Of a stretch of 64,000 nucleotides of DNA, positions 11,134 to 20,612 are shown in pieces. A program made the position numbers and the translations under genes. Position 1 is the first letter of the stretch. The number at the start of each line of letters is the position of its first letter. Source of the DNA: Francisella uliginis (GTDB lineage: Bacteria > Pseudomonadota > Gammaproteobacteria > Francisellales > Francisellaceae); the NCBI RefSeq assembly GCF_001895265.1, contig NZ_CP016796.1, positions 2,108,001-2,172,000 of the forward strand, given 5' to 3'. A model generated the notes under the pieces. It ran no database searches. It was not told the DNA's origin and saw only the letters and a list, made by a program, of their open reading frames with translations.

Positions 11134-12048
11134 TTACGCCGCTGGAATTGTATTATCCCCAATTCCACCAAAGGCAACTATTACCTGATGATTTTGACCA
11201 TTTAAGTTATAACTAAACTCTAGCCCTCTAATTTGCTTATACCATAGTCTGTCAGGATCATTCGCCGTAACTCTTTGCCATCCTGCACCAATATTATATC
11301 TAATCTGTAGATCACTGACTCCTGAAAGTAAAGTAGTTCGGATAGGATTTCCTGTACCATCATAGTTTAACTGAACTAGATCATTTTCGACATTACCTTG
11401 ATTATCAGTTTCTTCTGCAATATAAATAATTCTAACGATATAATCAGTATATAATGTAGCCCCAGCGGGAAAATTTTGATTAATTGCTGTTGCTAAGTTA
11501 ATTGTTGTTGTACCACTTGCTACATCACTAGCTGCAGTTATTAAGTTTTGATAACTTTCACTAGATAGTAACATATACTTAGAAGCAGTAATCGCTGGTG
11601 CTCCATCTGCTGGGCGTGTAAATGAAGATGCTCCAGATATTATAGCTGTTGTAAGAACTTGCGGATCATCTATAGTTTGTACAACAAGTATATCGGTGCC
11701 TGCTTGAGCATCACTAGGAAACCCCGTAGTCAATGGCTCTCTTTGTGCATAGATTATTGGATAATCAAGAGGATTTATTTGTGAGCCACTACTTATTTGA
11801 AATGATGATAATTTCCAAAACGAATATGTCGCATTCCCTGATATATAAGCACCATCAATTAAGTTTCTAAAAATATTATCTGCCTCCACAGCTTCTGTAT
11901 GAGTGTGTAGTGTTTCTACTGATCTTATATTTTGTTCTCGCATCTGATAAAACGACTGCACTATTAGAACCATAACAATCCATGTTACTGTTATAGTAAC
12001 TAGTAATTCTGTTAATGATACGCCCTGATCCCATCGTTTAACTATCAT
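11134..12048 (-). CDS. PilW-like type IV pilin/pseudopilin
   Basis: A 304-residue protein with a type IV prepilin leader: short basic MIVKRWDQG, then VSLTELLVTITVTWIVMVLIVQSFYQ. The cleavage site is Gly9/Val10, with Glu at mature position 5 as the prepilin peptidase and assembly machinery require. The C-terminal ~260 residues resemble the PilW/PulJ type of minor pilin. It overlaps the upstream pilin gene by 4 bp (12045-12048), so the two are translationally coupled. It would help prime pilus assembly in the inner membrane and periplasm. Confidence 0.8.
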   Translation of the reverse strand: MIVKRWDQGVSLTELLVTITVTWIVMVLIVQSFYQMREQNIRSVETLHTHTEAVEADNIFRNLIDGAYISGNATYSFWKLSSFQISSGSQINPLDYPIIYAQREPLTTGFPSDAQAGTDILVVQTIDDPQVLTTAIISGASSFTRPADGAPAITASKYMLLSSESYQNLITAASDVASGTTTINLATAINQNFPAGATLYTDYIVRIIYIAEETDNQGNVENDLVQLNYDGTGNPIRTTLLSGVSDLQIRYNIGAGWQRVTANDPDRLWYKQIRGLEFSYNLNGQNHQVIVAFGGIGDNTIPAA

Positions 12049-12353
12049 GATAAATCCATATTCATTCTTAAATCGGTATCATTATCACTTTGGAAAACCC
12101 AATTATTATTTCCAGATGAATTGATGCTAACTGATGTCCCACTATTTACAGTAGTATCTAAATTTCCTGTAATTAAATACTCATTAAATTTATTATCCGC
12201 AGTTCCAACCAGCTCCGCATCATTTACTAACAAATTTTCGGAGCTTTGAGCCCTATAGAGAATAATTTCATACGATAATACAGCTATAGATATAACCAAC
12301 ATTGCTATTACTAACTCAATCAGTGAAAATCCTCGCTGTCTTGATAAAACCAC
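12045..12353 (-). CDS. PilV/GspI-like minor pilin
   Basis: A 102-residue pilin-like protein with the class III signal RQRG/FSLIELVIAMLVISIAVLSYEI, cleaved between Gly and Phe, with Glu5. The start is a GTG at 12353 with AGAGGT about 8 nt upstream; no better ATG keeps the leader. It is first in the pilin cluster on this strand and overlaps the PilW-like gene. At 102 aa it is short for a PilV, but the frame ends naturally in the overlap. Confidence 0.75.
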   Translation of the reverse strand: MVLSRQRGFSLIELVIAMLVISIAVLSYEIILYRAQSSENLLVNDAELVGTADNKFNEYLITGNLDTTVNSGTSVSINSSGNNNWVFQSDNDTDLRMNMDLS

Positions 12354-12563
12354 TCTAAAAAACCTCTTTTCAATCTAAATATAAGTTAATAATAAATAGT
12401 TTCAATTATTATTAATCGTTTAAATTATATCAACTATTATAATTAAAATGCTTATTTTTTTATTAAACCTTACCAATTATTAAACTTTAAAGTAACTGAA
12501 AACTTAAGATATTTAAAAATATGCTAAAATGATTTTATAAAACTATAATTATAAATGCTTTAG

Positions 12564-13400
12564 ATGAAACATACTTATAAAATTACTAAAAGTATAATAT
12601 ATCTTCTTCTTTGTGTACCGACCACTTTGCTGGCTTTTGTTAATGTAAGTTTTATACCTACATCTGGTAGTACACTGAATCTAGTGACGACACAAAATGC
12701 TACAACATCAACCAACTTAGATCTAGAGCTAAAATCTCTTGCCAATGGTCAATTTACATCAGAAGCTGGCCCTGAAGAAATATCAAGCGGATTTAGCATT
12801 ACTGACCCTGTAATAAATGTTGTTGTGCTACCAGTGTCACTTAGTAATAATCAAATAACTGATAAAATTATCCTAATACCATTAAGCACAGCAAATATTT
12901 TTGCAACAATACATGTACTTAATGCCGATCTTACTAATCCGCAAAGTATTAATGTTTCAGGAATAATTGGTACTACACCAACCTTAAGTACAACACCTAT
13001 ACTAATTAGTAATAACTCAGGTGTCTTTATTATTATTGGAACTACCAACCTTATAGATTCAACCTTACGAATATATAGCTTAAATACTACTAATAACACT
13101 TTATCAGAAGTTGCAACTCAAACTTATAGCCTTAGTGACATCGAAGATATTATACCTATTGATGAGAACATAATAGCTGTTATCTCTAGAGAAGTTGCTA
13201 CAGGCAATATTACAGCAGATATCCGTAGTCTCATCACAAATACATCTTTGGGACAATATAACCTAAGCTCTGCAAATGATATAGAAGTCACCTATGATCC
13301 TAGCAGATTTAGAACACTAATAAGCTCATCAGGAAGCCAAGTCGATATTAGTGACGCACCTTCACCATATGGAGTAAATAAAGTTTTCAGCCAGAGTTAG
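12564..13400 (+). CDS. secreted protein of unknown function, 278 aa
   Basis: An N-terminal signal peptide (KHTYKITKSIIYLLLCVPTTLLAF) is followed by about 250 residues rich in Ser, Thr, Asn and Ile with alternating hydrophobic strands, suggesting a beta-rich exported protein. I do not recognise the family. It is divergent from the pilin cluster, with about 210 bp of shared AT-rich promoter region, and convergent with the permease downstream (1 bp between the genes). A surface or pilus-associated role is only a guess from position. Confidence 0.7.
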   Translation: MKHTYKITKSIIYLLLCVPTTLLAFVNVSFIPTSGSTLNLVTTQNATTSTNLDLELKSLANGQFTSEAGPEEISSGFSITDPVINVVVLPVSLSNNQITDKIILIPLSTANIFATIHVLNADLTNPQSINVSGIIGTTPTLSTTPILISNNSGVFIIIGTTNLIDSTLRIYSLNTTNNTLSEVATQTYSLSDIEDIIPIDENIIAVISREVATGNITADIRSLITNTSLGQYNLSSANDIEVTYDPSRFRTLISSSGSQVDISDAPSPYGVNKVFSQS

Positions 13401-13401
13401 G

Positions 13402-14613
13402 CTAATTGATAAAAGGATTTAGGTTAAAGCATAAATTAAATATCTCAAAAAGAATTACTGCACTTCCCATAGATACAACATATATATGTGAAAAATATAC
13501 TCTAAGATCTTTCCTTGTACTTAGAAACGCTGGAGTATAAACAAATATTATAACTGCAAATATTGCCGCATACTGTAATGCTAAGATGAATCCCTGAGGA
13601 TAGAATACTGTAAATACTAACGGAGGGACAAAACATATAAATGCAATAGCAAAATTACCAATCTGCTTATTATATCTAACAAATAAGTCGCGTATATAAT
13701 GCATCAAAGATATTCCAACACCTATAAAAGATGTTATTATCGCAATGTGTATAAATAGGTTTAAAGCGATCTCTAAAGTATTTGACCCTGATACTCTTTT
13801 AATTTCACCAGCTAAGCCCTCGGGAGTATTATTTCCTGATGTAAAAAGTTCATGATAACTATATAAACCATGTTGCGGAATAAGTGCTAAAGATAAACAT
13901 ATCCATACCATATAGATTACCAAAACACTTACGCTACCTATAAATATACTTTTTCTAATACTTTTAACATCTCCTTTTTGATACTCATATATAACTGGAA
14001 TGATATTGTGAAAACCAAAAGCAGGTAAAAGAGTAGGCCAAGCAAAAATAAAGGCAGATATACTCGCTGGTGCGGCAGCTAGATATTTTACATTTATATA
14101 AAATAGCATAATTACCACAGCTATTATAAAAAAGATAAACTTTAGAATAACAAAAACTCTATTTGCATAATCACTAACTTTATAGCTAAACATAAAAGCA
14201 CCAAAAATTAGTATAAAGATAATCGCTGATACACCAATTTGAGATTTATTTGGATCATTTACATCGCCTATCATCGAGACAAGCGAAGAACCCTGAGTAG
14301 TATACGCAGCTAACAAAGAATAAAGTAAAAGTAAGTAAATAATACTAAAAAAGACTAGATATATTTTTGAAGCTTTTTCCTGCATCATAGTTGTAAAATT
14401 TACACCCAAAGGATACTCAGCACAAACATTCAAAAGCTTTATAGCCGTAATATACATTACACTCCATGACAAAACTAAGAGTATAATTGCTGTAGTAAAA
14501 CCACATGATGCGACAATCAAAGGCAGCGATAACATACCGGCACCAATAGTTGTACCGATTATAAGAAAAACTGAGCCAATAAATCTAGAATTCATATATA
14601 AATAATTCCTCAC
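13402..14613 (-). CDS. aromatic amino acid permease (TyrP/HAAAP family)
   Basis: A 403-residue protein with about 11 hydrophobic helices. The first helix holds IGTTIGAGMLSLPL, the hallmark of the hydroxy/aromatic amino acid permease family (TyrP, Mtr, TnaB). FAWPTLLPAFGFHNIIPVIYEY in the sixth helix region is also typical. It would import tyrosine, tryptophan or phenylalanine with protons. Francisella genomes carry several paralogues, so the exact substrate is not assigned. Confidence 0.87.
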   Translation of the reverse strand: MRNYLYMNSRFIGSVFLIIGTTIGAGMLSLPLIVASCGFTTAIILLVLSWSVMYITAIKLLNVCAEYPLGVNFTTMMQEKASKIYLVFFSIIYLLLLYSLLAAYTTQGSSLVSMIGDVNDPNKSQIGVSAIIFILIFGAFMFSYKVSDYANRVFVILKFIFFIIAVVIMLFYINVKYLAAAPASISAFIFAWPTLLPAFGFHNIIPVIYEYQKGDVKSIRKSIFIGSVSVLVIYMVWICLSLALIPQHGLYSYHELFTSGNNTPEGLAGEIKRVSGSNTLEIALNLFIHIAIITSFIGVGISLMHYIRDLFVRYNKQIGNFAIAFICFVPPLVFTVFYPQGFILALQYAAIFAVIIFVYTPAFLSTRKDLRVYFSHIYVVSMGSAVILFEIFNLCFNLNPFIN

Positions 14614-14702
14614 TTAGACTATCAATGATATCTTATTTTACTAACTAAAGAAATATCATCTATAATGATAAGCATAAAAGACATAATAACTATTTTAATA
14701 GT

Positions 14703-15149
14703 ATGGAATTATTTTCTCGACTAGTAAAAATAAACTATTTTGAGTTTGAATCATCTAGCGGTGAAAAATCTCAAACAGGTTGGAATGGAAGCGCTAAAGG
14801 TAGTGTAACGATAAAAATAGAACAAGACTTAATATACTTTAAAGAGCAAGGCCGCTTCAAACTAAACTGTACCAAGCGAGAAACTAAGATCGAAAATGAA
14901 TACATCTGGCAGAAAATAGACTCTAAGCGCATCAGACTATTTCATGCACGTTTTGGTTATGATAATCTCGTTACACTATTTGATCTAATACCTAAAGATA
15001 AAAATTCTTGGTATAGTGAAAAACAACATGTCTGTGTAGATGATTTATATTCTGTAGAATTAAATATTTTAGACAATACTATCGAATTTATATGGAAAAT
15101 TTCTGGTCCGAAGAAGAATGAGCTAATAAAATACAAGTATTCAAGCTAA
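14703..15149 (+). CDS. DUF6314-like protein, 148 aa
   Basis: A soluble 148-residue protein without signal peptide. The pattern of an N-terminal WNGSAKGSV segment, a central YIWQKIDSKRIRLFHARFG and a final DDLYSVELNILD...FIWKISGPKK is that of the DUF6314 beta-barrel family, as far as I can judge by eye. The function is unknown. It stands alone, divergent from the aromatic permease and convergent with the Met-rich envelope protein gene. Confidence 0.6.
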   Translation: MELFSRLVKINYFEFESSSGEKSQTGWNGSAKGSVTIKIEQDLIYFKEQGRFKLNCTKRETKIENEYIWQKIDSKRIRLFHARFGYDNLVTLFDLIPKDKNSWYSEKQHVCVDDLYSVELNILDNTIEFIWKISGPKKNELIKYKYSS

Positions 15150-15167
15150 AAAATTTAATAATTTTTA

Positions 15168-15827
15168 TTAAAAAAACCAAACTAAACCACCAGAAGCCAT
15201 ACTCATATGAGCCCTTGCATCAGGTTGATTCATCATCATCCCTCCCATTCCTCCTGCAGGAAGCGGAGCTATGGTTTGAATATATCTATAACTGATATTT
15301 ATATCGACAGATTTAGATAACGGAATCATTATACCACCTCCAACATCCCACGCACCTTGGGTATTTCCTGACATATTAGACCATCCTGCCCCACCAGCAG
15401 CATATGGCATAATCATAGTACCAGTAGGAATCATAAGAATTCCTTCTCCTATACCAGTAAAAGTCCCTCCATAACTCATCATCTGGTTATACTGAATTGT
15501 AAGATACTTATTAATAGTATAACCTGGCATTATCATTACATTACCAGTAGGGCCACGCATTTTCATATTGGATCCACCAAACATTCCGCCAAACATTACT
15601 CCAAGGTGCCACTTACCCGACCTATTATACATCTTACCCCAGGTATCACCTTCATTTGTAAGAGATGACCAAGTATTTGCAAATGGATTTATAACATCTG
15701 TTAAAATACTCTTACCTGAAGTATTAGAGCTAGCTGTATTTGTTAAAGAAGTATCGCTACCATCCGTATTAGCAAATGCCATGCTAAGACTAGCAAATAC
15801 TAGTATCGCTATTATAATTTTTTTCAT
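15168..15827 (-). CDS. Met-rich predicted outer-membrane protein
   Basis: A 219-residue exported protein. A signal peptide (MKKIIIAILVFASLSMAFA) is followed by a linker and then alternating Gly-rich strands of an OmpA/opacity-type small beta-barrel ending in ...GLVWFF, a terminal Phe as in many outer-membrane barrels. Methionine is unusually common (FGGMFGGSNMKM, GGMGGMMMN, AHMSM), a composition seen in copper-handling proteins. It lies 93 bp downstream of a copper chaperone gene on the same strand, so a joint role in copper handling is plausible but unproven. Confidence 0.65.
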   Translation of the reverse strand: MKKIIIAILVFASLSMAFANTDGSDTSLTNTASSNTSGKSILTDVINPFANTWSSLTNEGDTWGKMYNRSGKWHLGVMFGGMFGGSNMKMRGPTGNVMIMPGYTINKYLTIQYNQMMSYGGTFTGIGEGILMIPTGTMIMPYAAGGAGWSNMSGNTQGAWDVGGGIMIPLSKSVDINISYRYIQTIAPLPAGGMGGMMMNQPDARAHMSMASGGLVWFF

Positions 15828-15920
15828 TTTAATGGAAATTATTTTTAAGAGATATTTAAAATTTTCTACGATAATAAATAAAAGAGTTTTTAACTTTCAT
15901 TATTTTAATCGAAGATCAAG

Positions 15921-16382
15921 TTATTTTACAACTTTTGCATGAACGGGTATTCTACAGTTACCTTTTTCAAGTAAAGTTAAGTCTACTGTACTACCAACTT
16001 TTAATGGAGCATTCTTCAACCCAATTAACATTACATGAGTTCTATGAAAACCTAGCTTATCTATTTTATGAGAAGGAACATCTATTTCTCCAACTGGTTT
16101 CATAACATGTTTACCATCTTGCATTACAAAGTGATGTAATTCAGTTTTAGTATCAACACTTGAAATAGCATTTTGTATAGTTACCATATTGTCAGTATTA
16201 TTTTTTATATTCATTTTAACTTCAGCTTGGTCTTTACCATAGTTTTCAACTTCTGCATTTGTTACAACTAAGCCACATCCGGAAGTTTTCATATCTACAG
16301 AGCTACCACTACTAACAGCTACCGTACTAAAACCACTTGCTGCAGCCATTGCTAAGCCTAATCCTACAACTATTTTTTTCAT
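15921..16382 (-). CDS. periplasmic copper chaperone, PCu(A)C family
   Basis: A 153-residue exported protein (signal peptide to about residue 27). It carries the PCu(A)C copper site H-x10-M-x21-H-x-M exactly: His83, Met94, His116, Met118. The family binds Cu(I) and Cu(II) in the periplasm and passes copper to the CuA site of cytochrome oxidase or to other cuproproteins. The C-terminal KVGSTVDLTLLEKG strand pair is also typical. It is upstream of and codirectional with the Met-rich barrel gene. Confidence 0.88.
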   Translation of the reverse strand: MKKIVVGLGLAMAAASGFSTVAVSSGSSVDMKTSGCGLVVTNAEVENYGKDQAEVKMNIKNNTDNMVTIQNAISSVDTKTELHHFVMQDGKHVMKPVGEIDVPSHKIDKLGFHRTHVMLIGLKNAPLKVGSTVDLTLLEKGNCRIPVHAKVVK

Positions 16383-16537
16383 TTTCTCATCCTTAATTTA
16401 AGTTTATTAGCACTATCATAGTATGCAAAAAATAACCATTTACAAGCCTTTTTAACAAAAATAATTTTTATTAAAAACATAAGCAATAAAAGGTTAAACT
16501 TATTAAAAAATAACAAAAAGATTTTATTAATATATAA

Positions 16538-17221
16538 TTAATCAGCCTCAATAAAACGATACCCCACAGCATTTTCAGTCGTTATTAATGGTTGCTTTTT
16601 ACATGCGGATAGTTTCTTTCTTAGTTGTCCAATATAAACCCTAAGATACTGTGCTCCATCTCCATAACAGTTACCCCAAACTTCATTTAAAATTGTATTT
16701 TGCATAACAAGCTTGCCTGCATGATTTACTAGATGAGATAAAATCATAAATTCTTTTTTTGATAAGTGAATTTCTTGCTCATCAAGCATAACCTTATGAT
16801 CTTCAAGATCTACCGTCAGATTGGCAAACTTAAATAAATTAGATTTTTTCTGAGAACTATCTAAACTAATTAATTGCCGCCTAACTCTAGCTATTAGCTC
16901 TGGCATATCAAATGGCTTTTTGACATAATCATTGGCTCCACTTTCAAGAGCCTTTACAACTTCTTCTGTATCATTACGTGCAGAGACTACTATTACAGGA
17001 GTAGAGTTATGTACTCGCATAGATCTGAGCCACTCTTGGCCATCCTGATCAGGCAAACCTAAATCAAGAATTATAACATTAGGAATATAACTATTTAAAA
17101 GTTTACTAGCCTCACCTGCTGTTGTAGCAGACTCGATATCATACCCTAAAACTAAAAAAGTTTTTTCTAATAATTTTCTTATCTGAGGTTCATCTTCAAC
17201 TAGTAATATTTTTTGTACCAT
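16538..17221 (-). CDS. kdpE: response regulator KdpE
   Basis: A 227-residue OmpR-family regulator. The receiver domain has Asp53 as phosphoacceptor (IILDLGLPDQDG), Thr/Ser and Lys in VVSARND and VKKPFD. The C-terminal winged helix ends in LRVYIGQLRKKL...ENAVGYRF. With KdpD it switches on kdpFABC at low potassium or high salt. It lies 30 bp downstream of kdpD in the same operon direction. The start at 17221 gives the usual KdpE length. Confidence 0.95.
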   Translation of the reverse strand: MVQKILLVEDEPQIRKLLEKTFLVLGYDIESATTAGEASKLLNSYIPNVIILDLGLPDQDGQEWLRSMRVHNSTPVIVVSARNDTEEVVKALESGANDYVKKPFDMPELIARVRRQLISLDSSQKKSNLFKFANLTVDLEDHKVMLDEQEIHLSKKEFMILSHLVNHAGKLVMQNTILNEVWGNCYGDGAQYLRVYIGQLRKKLSACKKQPLITTENAVGYRFIEAD

Positions 17222-17251
17222 TCTATATATGCCTTATATTTAGATTTAGTA

Positions 17252-19936
17252 TCAATTATCTTTAATATTTGAAACCAAAGAAAGGATTATTTTAAGCACA
17301 CTTCCTTTACCTTCTCCATCACTATATGCTTGTATTTTGCCATTATGTGCTGAAACTATGCCTTTACATATAGCAAGACCTAAACCATTACCATGAGTAT
17401 AACTATCTTTTTTCTCTATTCGGTGAAATATTGTAAATATTTTTTCTAAATCAAACTCACTTAATCCCATACCTTGATCAGCAACTTCAAAAAGACAACA
17501 ATTATCATTTTTTCTTTTTAAACTAATGACTATTTCTTTCTCAAAATCAGCTGTAAATTTTACGGCATTATCAACTAAATTTAAGATAACTTGTTGAAAC
17601 AATATTGGATCCATCTCTATTTCAAAAGACTCTTTTGGAGCTATAAACTTAAATTTTTGTGCTGCATAAACACGCGAGCAAATACCTTTGATCTCATCAA
17701 GGAAAATATTACTATTCACACTCTGGATCTTTAATGAAAGTTTACCTGAATCTACCTTCAACATTTGCACGATATTATCAATATAGTTATCTAACCTTTT
17801 AGACTCCGTTAATGCTAGATCTAACATTTCATCTTGTTGCTCTTGGCTAAATGAGTCTCTAAAAGATTTAACACTGCTTAAAGCCCCCATTATTGATGCT
17901 AAAGGAGTTTTAAGATCATGTGACACAGATGATAACATTGATTTTTGTAATTTGCGCTGTTCATCTAAGAGTAGTGACCTCTTCTCTTCTTTTTCTAAGC
18001 TTCTCTTAAGAAGTAGATGCGAAATATGGGAAAGCATATTACTCAAAAGTACGCTATCAGAAACTATTCTCTCTATAGTCTCCTCAGATTTTAAATATAT
18101 TGCAATAACTCCTAAAACTCTATTTTCAATCACTAATGGTTCTATAGCCCAATTTAAACCCGCAAAAGTATTTGTCCCTTTTCCACAACTAACTTTATAT
18201 TTAAAACTCCATTTTGCAGCGGCTAATTCTTTTTGATTAAAGTTTGGGTGTTGAGGAAATGCAGCAGAATCAAGTTCAGAACCTGAAACACTTAAGAAAA
18301 CAAAGTCGCATTTAAAATACTCTTCTAATGCTTGTAAAAAAATCGAACGTAGATCTTTATCTAAATTCTTTTCGTTAAACATTTTGGTAAAACGATATAA
18401 TATAGATATATTATTTTCTCTTTCTTTAAGAAGTGTAAATGCTCTTTTTGTCCTTAAAATGACTTGACTCGAAGAAACGACTATCACCATAAATATAGCC
18501 AGAGTAATTAACTCCGCTAAACTAGAAATATGTAAAACAAAGTTTGGCTCTAGATATAAATATGTATATAAGAAAAATCCTACTAATGATGTTACTATTG
18601 AAGATACTAGACCATATCGATAAGCACATGCAGCTATTACTATTAAAAAGCAAAGTGTTTGAGACACAAGTCCAGCAAAGTCTAAACTAAAGAATATAAT
18701 AACACCTGCAAAAGCCGTTATAACAGCAGACTTTAATGTATCAACGAATAGATCCTTAAATTTATTCTTTTTAGTTTTTGTTGCTACCTCAAGCTTATGA
18801 TCCTTTTTATTGATTGAAACGATATGTATCTGCATACCATTATTATTGCGGATGATATCATAAACAACCGAACCAAAAAGCTTATCCTTCCACTTTGGTC
18901 GTATAGATTTACCGATAACTAAATCTGTAGCTCCTATTGAGTTTGCATATTCAAGTATCCCGTCAGATACCCTATCTCCTAAAATATGATCTATACTATA
19001 ACCTAAACTACTTGCTAACATTTTATAGCGCCTGATCACGCCAAAACTAAGCTTAGTAGCTATCTTGTTTGGCTTTTGCACAAAAACTGCCATTAAACGA
19101 GCATTTAATGTCGTAGCTAGAAGCTTACCCTTGCGTAATAAGCTTGGAGTAGCCTCATCATAACCACAACAAACTAATACATATGGTGATGTAGCAATAG
19201 CACTGCCATTTTGATAGAGTTTACGATATTGCTGAATATCTTGGCCAACATGATTTGCTGCCATTCTAAAGGTATAGTCTCTAAGTATAGTTAGATTTGT
19301 ATACTGGAAATATCTTTCTAAAGCTCTATCTATAGCATCACTTTTATAAACCTTGCCTTGTTTTAACCTTTTTATAAGCTCCTCAGGACTAATATCTACA
19401 ACAACTAGCTCATCTGCTGATTGTATAAAGTCATTTGGAACAATCTCATTTACATTAGCCTGGGTTATTTGTGTAACTTCATAAGATAAACTAGCAATAT
19501 GCTGAATATTAATAGCTGTATAAACAGATATACCTTCATCAAGAAGCTCTTCTATATCAATATAGCGCTTTTTATTTCTTGATGTTGCAAAGTTTGTATG
19601 TGGTAGCTCATCAATTATAACCACATCTGGCTTTCTTGCCTTTATCGCATCGAGATCTAACTCTTCAAAAACCTTGCCGCGATAGTTTATTTTTTTAAGA
19701 GGCATAACCTCTAAACCATCAAGTAATGCTTGAGTCTCAGCTCTTCCATGAGTTACTAAAAGACCAACTACAACATCCTTATTATCACGCTGTAGAGATT
19801 TTGCATTATTTAGCATTGCATAGCTTTTACCAACACCAGGAGCATATCCAAGGAAAATTTTTAACTTGCCTTTTTTTGACTCTTGGCTTTTATTCGCTAA
19901 ATTTAATAACGCATCTACTTTTTGTTTATTATCCAT
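17252..19936 (-). CDS. kdpD: sensor histidine kinase KdpD, full length
   Basis: An 894-residue KdpD with all domains: N-terminal KdpD domain with Walker A GYAPGVGKS (30-38), a universal-stress-like domain (~250-370), four DUF4118 transmembrane helices (~395-500), a GAF-like region, HisKA with SSVSHDLKTPLAS and the HATPase with NLVDNAVKF, DQGMGL and GNGLGLAI. It senses potassium limitation and phosphorylates KdpE. The gene is intact here. It follows kdpC with about 100 bp between them. Confidence 0.96.
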   Translation of the reverse strand: MDNKQKVDALLNLANKSQESKKGKLKIFLGYAPGVGKSYAMLNNAKSLQRDNKDVVVGLLVTHGRAETQALLDGLEVMPLKKINYRGKVFEELDLDAIKARKPDVVIIDELPHTNFATSRNKKRYIDIEELLDEGISVYTAINIQHIASLSYEVTQITQANVNEIVPNDFIQSADELVVVDISPEELIKRLKQGKVYKSDAIDRALERYFQYTNLTILRDYTFRMAANHVGQDIQQYRKLYQNGSAIATSPYVLVCCGYDEATPSLLRKGKLLATTLNARLMAVFVQKPNKIATKLSFGVIRRYKMLASSLGYSIDHILGDRVSDGILEYANSIGATDLVIGKSIRPKWKDKLFGSVVYDIIRNNNGMQIHIVSINKKDHKLEVATKTKKNKFKDLFVDTLKSAVITAFAGVIIFFSLDFAGLVSQTLCFLIVIAACAYRYGLVSSIVTSLVGFFLYTYLYLEPNFVLHISSLAELITLAIFMVIVVSSSQVILRTKRAFTLLKERENNISILYRFTKMFNEKNLDKDLRSIFLQALEEYFKCDFVFLSVSGSELDSAAFPQHPNFNQKELAAAKWSFKYKVSCGKGTNTFAGLNWAIEPLVIENRVLGVIAIYLKSEETIERIVSDSVLLSNMLSHISHLLLKRSLEKEEKRSLLLDEQRKLQKSMLSSVSHDLKTPLASIMGALSSVKSFRDSFSQEQQDEMLDLALTESKRLDNYIDNIVQMLKVDSGKLSLKIQSVNSNIFLDEIKGICSRVYAAQKFKFIAPKESFEIEMDPILFQQVILNLVDNAVKFTADFEKEIVISLKRKNDNCCLFEVADQGMGLSEFDLEKIFTIFHRIEKKDSYTHGNGLGLAICKGIVSAHNGKIQAYSDGEGKGSVLKIILSLVSNIKDN

Positions 19937-20038
19937 CTAAGTCTCTATAAGTGAATTTGACAAAGCTTAGAAGCTTCTAAGAAAATTATAGCAGAGAAAC
20001 TAACTAATGATTTACATCACAATCATTAAAATCTATAA

Positions 20039-20596
20039 CTAAGAAGCTCTTTTATTTAGAATTTTAAGCAGATCAATATTTAAATTAAGAACATTCACTG
20101 TATCTATTCCCAATAAATGCTTAGTTGTATTCTTCTCTACTAGCTGCTCTACTTGTTTGATTGATAAGTTATTTTTCTTAGCGACATACTCAGCTTGATA
20201 GTTAGCTGCTTGTAAACTTATATCAGGATCAATACCACTAGCTGAAGCAAAGACCATATCTTCAGGAATAGTCTTAGATCCGTATCTAGCTTGTAGCTTG
20301 CTAACTCTTTCTTTAACATCTTTTAGCTGAGTTTTATTATTAACAGCATAATTTGTTCCACCAGTTGCTAGCGGGTTATCATTTGATGCTGATGGTCTTG
20401 TTTGGAATAAATTTGTCGGCATAACCTGACCTATCAACTTAGATCCAATTAGCTTACCATTATAATATTCTTGAGATCCAGTTGTTGTATCTTTTGATAC
20501 AGTATATCCAACTGACATTATAAAAAATGGATATACTACTCCTAATACAAGAGTAAATAAAAGCATCGCTTTAAATGATTTAAATAAATTTAACAT
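20039..20596 (-). CDS. kdpC: K+-transporting ATPase subunit KdpC
   Basis: A 185-residue subunit with one N-terminal transmembrane helix (LLFTLVLGVVYPFFIMSVGY) and a periplasmic domain. RPSASNDNPLATGGTNYAVNN and DMVFASASGIDPDISLQAANYQ are family hallmarks. KdpC stabilises the KdpAB complex. It follows kdpB by 16 bp. Confidence 0.96.
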   Translation of the reverse strand: MLNLFKSFKAMLLFTLVLGVVYPFFIMSVGYTVSKDTTTGSQEYYNGKLIGSKLIGQVMPTNLFQTRPSASNDNPLATGGTNYAVNNKTQLKDVKERVSKLQARYGSKTIPEDMVFASASGIDPDISLQAANYQAEYVAKKNNLSIKQVEQLVEKNTTKHLLGIDTVNVLNLNIDLLKILNKRAS

Positions 20597-20612
20597 CTTA
20601 TAATCTCCTTAC

